Made by a program: the position numbers and the translations under genes. This document shows, one piece after another, positions 35,381 to 44,154 of a stretch of 64,000 bases of DNA. This stretch comes from Gimesia benthica (lineage in GTDB: Bacteria > Planctomycetota > Planctomycetia > Planctomycetales > Planctomycetaceae), in contig NZ_CP043930.1 of NCBI RefSeq assembly GCF_009720525.1, positions 1,578,501-1,642,500 on the forward strand, in the 5' to 3' direction. How positions within the stretch are numbered: the first letter of the stretch is position 1; each line of letters starts with the position of its first letter. Below the pieces are notes generated by a model. It worked only from the letters and a program-made list of their open reading frames with translations. It had not been told where the DNA came from and did no database searches.

Positions 35381-35526
35381 GGTGTGGAAGGAACTCTTTT
35401 TTGAAGAGGGAATCGGAAAATGTGAGGTGCTTCACAGCCTGGAACGTCATCATAGTCCATGCTGTAAACATCCAGAAGTCGCCTGTTGAGGGGAAAGGGA
35501 ATGTTTATCGATTTCCCGCCGTCGAT

Positions 35527-35553
35527 TATACTGTAGGAACCTGAGAAACAGGT
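35527..35553 (+). promoter_or_regulatory. putative promoter and operator before the arsM-like gene
   Basis: TATACT at 35527-35532 is a good -10 box; the matching -35 (TTTATC at 35504-35509) is weak. It is followed at 35539-35543 and 35549-35553 by the inverted repeat ACCTG-agaaa-CAGGT, at the expected transcription start. A repressor site is plausible. No arsenic regulator gene is in the window. Confidence 0.4.
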
Positions 35554-35615
35554 ACACCCCCTGATTGGAACTTCCTCTCGCTGTTTCAGCGAACCGGAAA
35601 GGAAAACGTAACGCT

Positions 35616-36794
35616 ATGAACTCAGTCAATACACGACAGCAGTCAACCGAAGAGGCCTCGGTCTACAATCGCTATGCCAGTGCGGCACAGGAACGCGAGC
35701 AATCACTCTGCTGTCCGGTACAATACAACCCCGCCTACCTGTCGATCATCCCGGAAGAAATTCTCGAAAAAGATTACGGCTGCGGAGATCCGTCACCCTA
35801 CATTTCTCCGGGAGACACGGTCCTCGACCTGGGATCGGGGGGCGGTAAGATCTGTTATATCGCTTCCCAGATTGTCGGCCCGGAGGGACGGGTGATCGGC
35901 GTGGACTGCAATGCAGAAATGCTGGCGCTGGCGAGAAAGTATCAGCAGCCGGTCGCTGAAGAACTGGGATATGCAAACGTGGAATTTCGCTGTGGTCTGA
36001 TTCAGGATCTGCAGCTGGATCTCGACCTGCTCAACCAGGAACTGGCCCACAGCCCCATCGACAGTCAGGCACGCTGGCTGGAACTGCGTGACCTGGAACA
36101 GCGACTGCGCAGTGAATCGCCCCTGATCGCGGACGAGAGCGTCGACTGCGTCGTCTCCAACTGCGTGTTGAACCTGGTGCGGGAAGCGGACCGGGCGCAG
36201 TTGCTGCAGGAAGTCTTTCGGGTATTGAAGCGGGGCGGGAAAGCGGTCATCAGCGATATCGTCTGCGATGAAGATGTGCCCCAGGAGATGCGCGATGATC
36301 CGACGCTCTGGTCGGGTTGTATCTCGGGCGCGTTTCGCGAAGATGCGTTCCTGTCGGCTTTCGAAGCGGCCGGCTTCCACGGGATGGAAATTCTCAAACG
36401 CGAAGAGCAGCCCTGGCAGACCGTTAACGGGATTGAGTTCCGTTCGGTCACCGTCTCTGCTTACAAGGGGAAACAGGGACCCTGCCTGGAACGCAACCAG
36501 GCTTTGATTTATCGTGGTCCGTTCAAAAAAGTGGAAGACGACGACGGTCACCTCTACTTCCGCGGGCAGCGGATCGCGGTCTGTGACAAAACATTCAACC
36601 TGCTGCAGCAGGCCCCTTATGCGGGACAGTTCCTGCCGGTGGAACCGTACCAGGATATTCCACTTAAACAGGCGACCGAGATGGACTGTCGTCGGAATGC
36701 GATTCGAGATCCCCGGGAAACCAAGGGCAAGGGCTTTGATCTGACCACCCAGATTCTGGACTCCTGCTGTACCCCGGACGGTGGCTGCTGCTGA
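35616..36794 (+). CDS. arsM: ArsM-like methyltransferase of the arsenosugar pathway
   Basis: A 392-residue SAM methyltransferase. I start at ATG 35616, after GGAAAGGAAA, instead of the upstream in-frame start. The SAM site is 'GDTVLDLGSGGGKICYIASQIVGPEGRVIGVD' near residue 75. An Asn/Cys motif 'VDCVVSNCVLNLV' follows, typical of arsenite methyltransferases, with 'CCPVQYNPAYL' near residue 30. The C-terminus ends in a Cys-rich tail (CCTPDGGCC). The Cys pairs would bind trivalent arsenic. It is 61 bases upstream of the arsS-like gene and forms an operon with it. Confidence 0.88.
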   Translation: MNSVNTRQQSTEEASVYNRYASAAQEREQSLCCPVQYNPAYLSIIPEEILEKDYGCGDPSPYISPGDTVLDLGSGGGKICYIASQIVGPEGRVIGVDCNAEMLALARKYQQPVAEELGYANVEFRCGLIQDLQLDLDLLNQELAHSPIDSQARWLELRDLEQRLRSESPLIADESVDCVVSNCVLNLVREADRAQLLQEVFRVLKRGGKAVISDIVCDEDVPQEMRDDPTLWSGCISGAFREDAFLSAFEAAGFHGMEILKREEQPWQTVNGIEFRSVTVSAYKGKQGPCLERNQALIYRGPFKKVEDDDGHLYFRGQRIAVCDKTFNLLQQAPYAGQFLPVEPYQDIPLKQATEMDCRRNAIRDPRETKGKGFDLTTQILDSCCTPDGGCC

Positions 36795-36855
36795 CCTGAT
36801 GACTTGTCCGCAGGCGATTTAACCCAAAGACGACAACGGAAGATCGGGAACGTTT

Positions 36856-37902
36856 ATGCCTTCACTCACACTGCTGCGACAACAGAGCAAACTGGCTGAT
36901 CCACGCGAGCAGTTAAAGATTCTCGCTGCTCAGGACCAGGTGCCGACGTTTGATGCGCAGCTTGAATCGCATCAACTCCCGCTGTTGCAGGCCCAGACAC
37001 TGGAAACGCTGCAGGTCAACCTCGGGCGATTGTGCAACATGACGTGCGAGCACTGCCATGTGGACGCCGGTCCGGACCGCAGGGAGATTATGCAGATTGA
37101 GAACGTCGAGCACTGTCTGCGCGCCCTGGCCCATCCCGGCTTCCAGACTCTCGATCTGACGGGAGGCGCCCCGGAGATGAATCCCCATTTTCGGCTGATG
37201 GTCAGACGTGGTCGCGAGATGGGCAAAAAGATCATCGATCGCTGCAATCTGACCATTCTACTCGCTCCGGGCTATCGGGATCTGCCGGAATTCCTGGCGG
37301 AGCACGAAGTCGAGATTGTTGCCTCCCTGCCCTGCTACCTGGAAGAGAATACTGACGCCCAGCGGGGCGATGGTGCGTTTCAGAAATCGATCCAGGCCCT
37401 GAAACGACTCAATGAAGTGGGTTACGGGGCTCCCGAATCCCCCCTGAAACTCACGCTGGTCTATAACCCGGTCGGGCACTCCCTGCCCCCCGATCAGGGA
37501 CAGCTCGAATCTGCCTATCGAGAGCAACTGCGATCGCGGTTTGGCATCGAGTTTACGAACCTGATTACGATCACCAACATGCCCATCAGCCGTTATTTAA
37601 GTGATCTGGTTGCGCAGAAGCGACTGGAAGAGTATATGTCTCGTCTGGTACAGGCATTTAACCCGGAGACAGTCCCGGGGGTCATGTGCCGCTCGCTGAT
37701 CTCGGTCGACTGGGAGGGGTATCTCTACGACTGCGATTTCAACCAGATGCTCGCGCTCCCCGTCTCACAGCCCCGACAGAGACATATCCGTGATTTTGAT
37801 TATGGATCCCTGCAGGAACGCCCCATCGTGACTCAGCGGCACTGTTTTGGCTGTACGGCCGGGGCGGGATCGAGCTGTGGCGGGGCTCTGAATCCGGGCT
37901 GA
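36856..37902 (+). CDS. arsS: arsenosugar biosynthesis radical SAM protein ArsS
   Basis: A 348-residue radical SAM enzyme. 'QVNLGRLCNMTCEHCHVDAGP' supplies the C-x3-C-x2-C iron-sulfur site near residues 60-68. 'LDLTGGAPEMNPHF' is the SAM-binding G-G-x-P-like motif. The C-terminus has 'GVMCRSLISVDWEGYLYDCDFNQML' and ends 'HCFGCTAGAGSSCGG', the extra Cys set of the ArsS/TIGR04167 family. In the known pathway it transfers a 5'-deoxyadenosyl group to dimethylarsenite, giving the precursor of oxo-arsenosugars. Its order after arsM is the canonical one. Confidence 0.92.
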   Translation: MPSLTLLRQQSKLADPREQLKILAAQDQVPTFDAQLESHQLPLLQAQTLETLQVNLGRLCNMTCEHCHVDAGPDRREIMQIENVEHCLRALAHPGFQTLDLTGGAPEMNPHFRLMVRRGREMGKKIIDRCNLTILLAPGYRDLPEFLAEHEVEIVASLPCYLEENTDAQRGDGAFQKSIQALKRLNEVGYGAPESPLKLTLVYNPVGHSLPPDQGQLESAYREQLRSRFGIEFTNLITITNMPISRYLSDLVAQKRLEEYMSRLVQAFNPETVPGVMCRSLISVDWEGYLYDCDFNQMLALPVSQPRQRHIRDFDYGSLQERPIVTQRHCFGCTAGAGSSCGGALNPG

Positions 37903-38056
37903 AACGGGGTTCTTCGAGACCTCCCCCGACCGATTTTGCCTGGCGAAAGCATGCGTTGAAACGGGTATGAAATTCATTTGAAGATTCAATGAATCCCGGC
38001 CCCCCTGACTGAGGGGCATCTCCTCCCGCTATTCATGTTATCACTACAGATTCCCC

Positions 38057-38091
38057 GCCCGGAAACTGGCAGTGTCCGGGCCATTTTTTTT
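38057..38091 (+). terminator. probable rho-independent terminator of the ars operon
   Basis: A perfect 7-bp GC-rich stem (GCCCGGA 38057-38063 with TCCGGGC 38075-38081) is followed within three bases by eight T (38084-38091). It is about 155 bases after the arsS stop. The remaining 280 bases to the next gene are AT-rich, with a TTGACA at 38186 and a GGGGGT/ACCCCC hairpin at 38288-38311, likely promoter and leader of the acidic protein gene. Confidence 0.75.
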
Positions 38092-38374
38092 AGTCTGAAG
38101 GTGCAAATCGATGATTTTTTCCTCATGTGATTCCACCACTCAGACGGAAATAATTCTATATATTTTCAGTTCATTTTTTTCGCACTTGACAAAGCAAAAT
38201 AAATAAAATAAAGGGAATATTTGCGGCCGGCAGATTTCGTAGAATCGATGCCAGGTCAGCACTTCCGTGTGTTGACTTGCTCCCTGCGGGGGTAACTCAC
38301 AACGGACCCCCAACCGTTAAATAATCGTTTAGAGACCTGGAAAGCACATACAACGAAATCACGAGGATGTAACT

Positions 38375-38653
38375 GTGTTATTAGCTGATTCCCTTCATAC
38401 CGAATCCCCTGAAGAGCTTGAAACGTTCTCGGATAAGCTCCCCATCGTTTTCTTTTCGCTAGACGATGATGAAGAAAACATTGGCTTTGATGACCTCGAA
38501 GATATCGACGACGATGATTTCGATGACGATGATGAATTCGACGACGACGATGAAGAAGAGGAAGACGACGACTTCGATGATGAAGAAGACGATGATTTCG
38601 ATGACGACGACTTCGAAGACGATGATTTCGATGATGACGATGATATGTTCTAA
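38375..38653 (+). CDS. small extremely acidic Asp-rich protein
   Basis: A 92-residue protein starting at GTG 38375, with GAGGA at 38363-38367 in front. The first 35 residues are ordinary (MLLADSLHTESPEELETFSD). From about residue 30 to the end it is nearly all Asp, Glu and Phe, built from repeats of the type D-D-D-F-D-D-E, giving a very low isoelectric point and probably no fixed structure. The periodic Phe within acidic runs resembles DNA mimics, histone-like protein chaperones or divalent-cation binders; none can be chosen. In another frame the same DNA would encode a Met/Thr-rich product, which is surely spurious. Confidence 0.7.
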   Translation: MLLADSLHTESPEELETFSDKLPIVFFSLDDDEENIGFDDLEDIDDDDFDDDDEFDDDDEEEEDDDFDDEEDDDFDDDDFEDDDFDDDDDMF

Positions 38654-38805
38654 GTCGTTTCTGAATCAGCTGGGAGGCTCGTGGTTGATCCGCGAGCCTG
38701 GCTCTGCTACCTTCCAGAGAGCGGCACGCATTTGACTCTTCTATCAGCCTGCGAGTTTCGTCGCTTCAATCGGCCTCCTCAAGACCTTCACCGAAAGAAC
38801 ATGAC

Positions 38806-39627
38806 ATGCAGGGATTGGTTGAACAAGTCAACGATGCCATCGAATTTCTCAATACCCGGATCAATCAACAACCACGCATCGGTCTGATTCTGGGGACCGG
38901 CCTGGGCGACTTCACCAAACAGATCGAACAGGACGTCACCATTCCTTACCAGGAAATCCCACACTTCCCGCGTTCGACAGTTGAATCGCATGCCGGGCAG
39001 CTGGTGTTTGGAAGCCTGGATGGAAAACCGCTGGTGGCGATGGAAGGCCGCTTTCATTTCTATGAAGGCTACTCGATGAAGGAAGTCACCTTCCCGGTGC
39101 GCGTGATGCAGGCTCTGGGAGTGGACACACTGATCGTGACCAACGCATCCGGCGGAATGAATCCTCAGTACCGGCTGGCTGACATCATGATCATCGAAGA
39201 TCAGATCAATCTGATGGGTGACAATCCTCTGCGGGGCGTGAACGACGACCGGCTGGGCATTCGCTTTCCGGACATGTCTGCCCCCTACGATCAGGAATTG
39301 ATCAAGCTCGCCGAGCAGACAGCACTGGAACTACAGATCCGTACGCAGACCGGCGTCTTTGTCGCTGTCGCGGGGCCGAACCTGGAAACGCGGGCTGAAT
39401 ACCGGATGCTGCGGTTGATGGGAGCGGACTGTGTCGGCATGTCAACCGTACCGGAATGCATCGTGGCTAATCACGCATCGATGCGGGTACTGGGATTGTC
39501 CGTTGTAACAGACCTGTGTCTGCCCGATGCCCTGGAGCCGGTCGACATCAGCAAGATTCTGGCTGTGGCTGCCGAGGGTGGCGCAAAACTCGCCCGACTG
39601 ATTCCACGGATTATCGAACAGATCTAG
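38806..39627 (+). CDS. purine-nucleoside phosphorylase
   Basis: A 273-residue trimeric-type phosphorylase that splits inosine, guanosine or their deoxy forms with phosphate. '[12 protein letters not shown]' binds phosphate, then '[16 protein letters not shown]', '[13 protein letters not shown]', 'VTNASGGMN', and '[32 protein letters not shown]' (purine base and ribose site) follow in order, with '[18 protein letters not shown]' near the end. Length and motifs fit the PunA/DeoD-II subgroup. It lies about 150 bases after the acidic protein gene and is convergent with the sugar epimerase gene. Confidence 0.93.
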   Translation: MQGLVEQVNDAIEFLNTRINQQPRIGLILGTGLGDFTKQIEQDVTIPYQEIPHFPRSTVESHAGQLVFGSLDGKPLVAMEGRFHFYEGYSMKEVTFPVRVMQALGVDTLIVTNASGGMNPQYRLADIMIIEDQINLMGDNPLRGVNDDRLGIRFPDMSAPYDQELIKLAEQTALELQIRTQTGVFVAVAGPNLETRAEYRMLRLMGADCVGMSTVPECIVANHASMRVLGLSVVTDLCLPDALEPVDISKILAVAAEGGAKLARLIPRIIEQI

Positions 39628-39671
39628 ACTGACGCGAAGCGTCTATCTGTCACTGATCGCCCGGTAAACTG

Positions 39672-40697
39672 CTATCCCTGTGGAGTGCCATAGTAGGACA
39701 GGTACCATTCCACGAAGCAATCGATGCCTGCTTCAATGGAAGTCGCAGGGGCGAAACCGGTTGCCTGCTGCAGCTCAGAAATATCAGCGTAGGTCTCCAG
39801 AACATCGCCAGGCTGCATCGGGTAATTTTCACGAATCGCCGGTTTCCCTACACGCTGCTCAATCACTTCGATGAGTCGCGACAGGTCGACCGGCTGGTGA
39901 TTACCAATGTTATACAGTCGGTAAGGGGCTTCGATCTGCCGGTCCCGTTCCTCGGGAGTGAGCTCCGCTGCAAAAGTGCTGCGTTCCGGAATCTGTTCGA
40001 GCACACCCAGGACACCGGCCACGATATCATCAACATAGGTGAAATCGCGTTTCAGGTTCCCGTGATTGAAAACCTTGATCGGTGTGCCTTCCAGAATGGC
40101 TTTCGTGAAAATGTGCACTGCCATGTCGGGACGGCCCCAGGGTCCGTAAACGGTGAAGAACCGCAGGCCGGTTGTGGGCAGATCATACAGATGACTGTAA
40201 CTGTGAGCGATGAGTTCATCAGCCCGCTTGGTAGCGGCATACAGACTGACCGGATGGTCGACCGGATCGTGCGTGGCATAGGGCGTCTTTTTATTCGCAC
40301 CATAGACCGAGCTGGACGAGGCATAGACCAGGTGCTGCACCTGACATTTTCGACAGTGCTCGAGCAGATTCACAAACCCGACTACATTACTCTGAACATA
40401 CTCCAGCGGTTTGAGCAGGGAATTACGGACTCCTACTTCTGCCGCCAGGTGAATCACCTTATCAAACTGCTGCTGCTCAAACAGTTGATCAAAGGCGGCA
40501 ACGTCAACCAGGTCAATTTCTGCGAACTCGAACTGATCGGACTTCTGTAAGACCTGGAGACGGTCCTGCTTCAACTGCACTGAATAGTGACTGTTGAGGT
40601 TATCAATGCCCGTAACGTGATGGCCCTGCTCGAGCAGTTGAGACGTGACATGGAATCCAATGAATCCAGCCGCACCTGTCACCAGAATCTGACTCAT
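39672..40697 (-). CDS. NAD-dependent sugar epimerase, UDP-glucuronate 4-epimerase type
   Basis: A 341-residue extended short-chain dehydrogenase. '[44 protein letters not shown]' is the NAD loop and matches UDP-glucuronate 4-epimerases, which interconvert UDP-glucuronate and UDP-galacturonate. The catalytic Tyr-Lys pair is in '[11 protein letters not shown]', preceded by '[11 protein letters not shown]'. '[16 protein letters not shown]' is a further subfamily marker. It overlaps the decarboxylase gene by 4 bases, so both act on UDP-glucuronate in the same operon. Confidence 0.9.
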   Translation of the reverse strand: MSQILVTGAAGFIGFHVTSQLLEQGHHVTGIDNLNSHYSVQLKQDRLQVLQKSDQFEFAEIDLVDVAAFDQLFEQQQFDKVIHLAAEVGVRNSLLKPLEYVQSNVVGFVNLLEHCRKCQVQHLVYASSSSVYGANKKTPYATHDPVDHPVSLYAATKRADELIAHSYSHLYDLPTTGLRFFTVYGPWGRPDMAVHIFTKAILEGTPIKVFNHGNLKRDFTYVDDIVAGVLGVLEQIPERSTFAAELTPEERDRQIEAPYRLYNIGNHQPVDLSRLIEVIEQRVGKPAIRENYPMQPGDVLETYADISELQQATGFAPATSIEAGIDCFVEWYLSYYGTPQG

Positions 40698-41638
40698 GCT
40701 GATTCCTGATCCATCAGTTGCCGATAATATTCGACGGTTTTACCCAGGCCTTCTTTCAAAGAAACCTGTGGTTCCCATTTCAGAAACGATTTGGCTTTTG
40801 TGATATCAGGACAGCGCTGCTTGGGATCATCCTGAGGCAGTGGTTCATGGATCAGTTCGGATGAAGAATCCACATGCTCCAGGACCGCTTCGGCCAGTTC
40901 GAGCATTGTGTTCTCTACCGGATTACCGAGGTTCACCGGGCCGGTAGTTTCTTCCTGCTCCATCATCTTCAGAAAACCGCTGATCAGGTCATCGACGTAA
41001 CAGAAGGAACGGGTCTGCTGACCGTCACCATAGATTGTGATCGGTTCGCCCCGTAAGGCCTGGTTGATAAAGTTGGAGATCACGCGACCGTCATTGGGAT
41101 CCATCCGCGGTCCATAAGTATTGAAAATCCGGACGAGGCGAATCGGAACCTTGTGGGCGTGATGGTAGTTGACACACAGGGATTCCGCGATGCGTTTCCC
41201 TTCGTCATAACAGCTGCGTGGCCCAAGGGGATTCACATTGCCCCAGTACTCTTCCACCTGGGGATGGACTGTTGGATCACCGTAGACTTCAGACGTGGAA
41301 GCGTGCAGGACTTTGGCCCGGCAGCGTTTTGCCAGACCGAGCACGTTCACCATACCGACGGTTGAGGTCTTGATTGTTTTGATGGGGTTATACTGATAGG
41401 CAACCGGAGAAGCGGGGCAGGCGAGATTGTAAATCTCATTCACTTCGAGGTAGATCGGATGCACGATATCGTGGCGAATCACTTCAAATCGGGGATGGCC
41501 GATCAGATGAGCGATGTTCCGTTTATTCCCCGTGAAGAAATTATCCACACAAATAACATTCTTCCCCTGCTCGATCAGCCGGTCACAGAGGTGGCTTCCC
41601 AGAAAGCCGGCACCGCCGGTTACTAATACGGAATTCAT
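40694..41638 (-). CDS. UDP-glucuronate decarboxylase (UDP-xylose synthase)
   Basis: A 314-residue extended SDR enzyme turning UDP-glucuronate into UDP-xylose. '[42 protein letters not shown]' and '[42 protein letters not shown]' are the hallmark N-terminus. '[36 protein letters not shown]' has the catalytic Tyr-Lys. '[23 protein letters not shown]' and '[12 protein letters not shown]' complete the family pattern. First of the pair; 139 bases separate it from the aldolase gene, with a hairpin just after the latter. Confidence 0.93.
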   Translation of the reverse strand: MNSVLVTGGAGFLGSHLCDRLIEQGKNVICVDNFFTGNKRNIAHLIGHPRFEVIRHDIVHPIYLEVNEIYNLACPASPVAYQYNPIKTIKTSTVGMVNVLGLAKRCRAKVLHASTSEVYGDPTVHPQVEEYWGNVNPLGPRSCYDEGKRIAESLCVNYHHAHKVPIRLVRIFNTYGPRMDPNDGRVISNFINQALRGEPITIYGDGQQTRSFCYVDDLISGFLKMMEQEETTGPVNLGNPVENTMLELAEAVLEHVDSSSELIHEPLPQDDPKQRCPDITKAKSFLKWEPQVSLKEGLGKTVEYYRQLMDQESA

Positions 41639-41749
41639 CAGCCGCTATCATCCTTCAGCTTGAATGGGAATTGCTTTAGAGAACCTGAAGGTTCACAGAT
41701 TTTTTGAAACCCCGGCTGGGGCGACATTTTGCTGCACGTGACATTTTCA

Positions 41750-41768
41750 ACTCGCGGAGCACGCGAGT
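41750..41768 (-). terminator. hairpin after the aldolase gene
   Basis: A perfect 7-bp stem (ACTCGCG with CGCGAGT, 5-base loop) lies 9 bases past the aldolase stop on the minus strand. No U-tract follows, so it may slow or partly stop transcription, or protect the transcript end, more than fully terminate. Confidence 0.3.
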
Positions 41769-41777
41769 GAGTCTCTC

Positions 41778-42611
41778 TCAGGAGGCGTTTCGCTCGGACA
41801 GTTCATCGCGTGCCACCTGATTGATCGCATGGTAAAGTGTCTGTTTATCCTGTTCAATTTCAAAATCAGACCGCTTGAGCAGCTCTGCAAAATGCTGATC
41901 AACTTTCTCCAGTTCCAGAGGCAGGTCGATCTTTTCCTGAAGTTCCTGCAGGCTGTGCGCCAGTTGATGAAACGATCGAGACAGAATCACCCACTCTGAA
42001 CCCAGGCGGGCATGTTCGGATAATACCAGGCGGCCGGAAACCAGGCCGGTGTCCATGGTCGAAATCCCACCAATTCCAAAGGGAACATTCGCCTCGCGAC
42101 AGATGGCTGCCATTTCTTCCACCATGCCGTTGGACATCAGCTCAAACATGAAATTGAGCTCCAGGTCGAGGTGCAGATCATTCAGACCGATGTGTACCTG
42201 AGAGACTCCCGGCAATTGTACGATCTGATCGAGCTGGTCCATCGCACCAACGGTCTCCACGAGTGGCACAACCTGAGCCCGTGAATTGACGCGATCACAG
42301 AACCACTCGATTTCTTCTACCGAGCGGAACATGGGCAGCATCAGGGCATCGGCGCCCTGCTCGATGACCTGCTCGATCTCCTCGGCAGAATTGGGATTCA
42401 ATGGATTGACCCGGACCAAAACTTCCGCCTGATTTACCACCTGTTTTACGCGAGAGATATTTTCCACGCGATGATGTGAAATGACAGTATCTCTGTCTCC
42501 CTGTCGATCGACCTTGCCGAGCAGTTCCAGGTCAATGAATATACGACCCACCCCGCACTGATCTACGTACTTTGCGATCTCAGGGCAATCGGTGATATAT
42601 AGATACTTCAT
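41778..42611 (-). CDS. HpcH/HpaI aldolase / citrate-lyase-like protein
   Basis: I start at ATG 42611, which overlaps the stop of the flippase gene by one base (TAATG) and gives MKYLYITDCPEIAKYVDQ; the upstream open frame is shadow. The 277-residue product has the TIM-barrel pattern of class II pyruvate or oxaloacetate aldolases: 'GRIFIDLELLGK' (metal-site Glu), 'VLVRVNPLNPNSAEEIEQVIEQGADALMLPMF', 'QVVPLVETVGAMDQLDQIVQLPGVSQVHIGLNDLHLDL' (acid-base and metal residues) and 'PFGIGGIST'. The usual substrates are 2-keto-3-deoxy acids. Within a glycan locus its substrate is unknown; making or breaking an ulosonic acid is one possibility. Confidence 0.85.
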   Translation of the reverse strand: MKYLYITDCPEIAKYVDQCGVGRIFIDLELLGKVDRQGDRDTVISHHRVENISRVKQVVNQAEVLVRVNPLNPNSAEEIEQVIEQGADALMLPMFRSVEEIEWFCDRVNSRAQVVPLVETVGAMDQLDQIVQLPGVSQVHIGLNDLHLDLELNFMFELMSNGMVEEMAAICREANVPFGIGGISTMDTGLVSGRLVLSEHARLGSEWVILSRSFHQLAHSLQELQEKIDLPLELEKVDQHFAELLKRSDFEIEQDKQTLYHAINQVARDELSERNAS

Positions 42612-44125
42612 TATAAAGACAGCTTCCTGTGGAAACGCGGGAGGTGATTCTTCAGGATCACCAACACGGCCCCAAAGCAGAATAATCCCACGAATCCCGA
42701 ATAGATAACCAGCATTACCGGTTCCGTAATCACTCTTAACATCATAGCGGAAAAGGTGATTCCTGAGAATGTCAGCAGAACCAATGCGGCACAATGTTTC
42801 AAATTGACCCCTTCAATGACAGAAACCCGCATTTTCAGATACAGCCCGACGGTCAGCATCAGAAAATGAAACCAGCTGGTCAGCACAAACGCGAGCATGA
42901 CGCCGGAAATCCCCATAAAAGTACGTAAAATCAGCGAAAATACCACCAGACATACCAGAGAAATCAGGCTGAACCGGAAAGGAATCATGGTTTCGTGACG
43001 GGCATAGAAAACATCCATCGTCAAAATAGACATGATCAGGGCCGGCATCGCTAAAATTGCGATCTGCAATAATTCTGCTGTCCGTGCGACATCATATGCG
43101 GAAAACTGACCACGCTGAAACAGAAAAGAGATCATCGGTTCAGCGCAGCCGTAAATCACTACTGTCACTGGAATTGAGATCAGCAGGATCAGACCCGAGG
43201 CCTGGCTGATCATGCGGGAACCGTCGGCTGACTTCCCTTCAGCAAAAGCATGGCTTAATCGTGGGAAAATGACCATTGTCAGAATTGCTCCCAGCAGTCC
43301 CCGCGGTAATTCCACCAGTTTCTGGGCATATTCGAACAGGCTGATTCCCCCCGTGTAGGCAGAAGCGAAGGAGCGTGAAACGACGGGGAACGCGATCACC
43401 AGACCGATGGCGGTCAGCGCCTGAAAATATTTGACCAGCAGTCGCCGATCGAGCGTTTCGAATTTCAGTAAATTCTGTAACCCGCCCCGCAGGGTGCCCT
43501 GGAACAGACAGGGAACCATTTGTGTCACCAGGCGGAACACGGCCGCGGCCACCACCGCCCAGGCCAGGATCTGAAGCTGATCCGCGTTGACCCAGAATAG
43601 AATCGCCAGAATGACGATCAGGTTAAAAAACAGATTGCCATACGCGGGTACCAGTGGTTTATGTTGAGACTGCAAAACTGCGCCGGTAACCGCCGTAACC
43701 GCCGAGATCGGGAAGGCCCACAAGACGACCACAATCAGTGGGCTGGCCTGACTGATCTGCGCTACCGAAAATCCGGATGCGAGCCCCTGGGTAAACCAGG
43801 GAGCCAGTGCTGCCAGAATCAACGCCAGGATTCCAGAAATAGCAGCAACAACGACCATTGTCTGTACAATCAACTGGCTGGCTGTCTGACCGGAGTCCGC
43901 CTGATTTCGACGATGAATTTCAGGAACGAGAACCGCTGCCATCGCCCCGCCAATCAGCATGGAATTCAAAAAGTCTGGTACGGAAATAATTAACACGGCC
44001 AGGTCGTTGGCATAGGAAACCCCCAGAACCGTGGCCAGTCCCAGCACGCGCAGCAGGCCGGTCAACCGCCCGAGAATCATGGCGATGGCGACAAACAGTG
44101 CTGAGATGGAAACAGAACGTGACAT
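42611..44125 (-). CDS. MurJ/Wzx-like lipid-linked oligosaccharide flippase
   Basis: 504 residues from ATG 44125 (MSRSVSISALFVAIAMILGRLTGLLR), with a weak AGAAG ribosome site; an upstream frame extension overlaps legB and is rejected. About 14 transmembrane helices. 'ILGRLTGLLRVLGLATVLG.SYANDLAVLIISVPDFLNSMLIGGAMAAVLVPEIH' is the MurJ/MviN signature, including the Arg/Asn/Asp residues of the central cavity. MurJ exports lipid II; in a polysaccharide cluster such a protein more likely flips the undecaprenyl-linked repeat unit. Its stop overlaps the aldolase start, so the two are coupled. Confidence 0.88.
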   Translation of the reverse strand: MSRSVSISALFVAIAMILGRLTGLLRVLGLATVLGVSYANDLAVLIISVPDFLNSMLIGGAMAAVLVPEIHRRNQADSGQTASQLIVQTMVVVAAISGILALILAALAPWFTQGLASGFSVAQISQASPLIVVVLWAFPISAVTAVTGAVLQSQHKPLVPAYGNLFFNLIVILAILFWVNADQLQILAWAVVAAAVFRLVTQMVPCLFQGTLRGGLQNLLKFETLDRRLLVKYFQALTAIGLVIAFPVVSRSFASAYTGGISLFEYAQKLVELPRGLLGAILTMVIFPRLSHAFAEGKSADGSRMISQASGLILLISIPVTVVIYGCAEPMISFLFQRGQFSAYDVARTAELLQIAILAMPALIMSILTMDVFYARHETMIPFRFSLISLVCLVVFSLILRTFMGISGVMLAFVLTSWFHFLMLTVGLYLKMRVSVIEGVNLKHCAALVLLTFSGITFSAMMLRVITEPVMLVIYSGFVGLFCFGAVLVILKNHLPRFHRKLSL

Positions 44126-44154
44126 AGTCTTCTTATCTGAAAGAGGTGAATTAC

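Noticed and set aside
38466..38735. Met/Thr/Ser-rich frame overlapping the acidic protein gene
   Set aside because: It is the +1 frame of the GAT/GAC repeats; its composition is an artefact.
42612..42794. Upstream extension of the aldolase gene
   Set aside because: It lies wholly inside the flippase gene, has no family resemblance, and ATG 42611 gives the conserved N-terminus.
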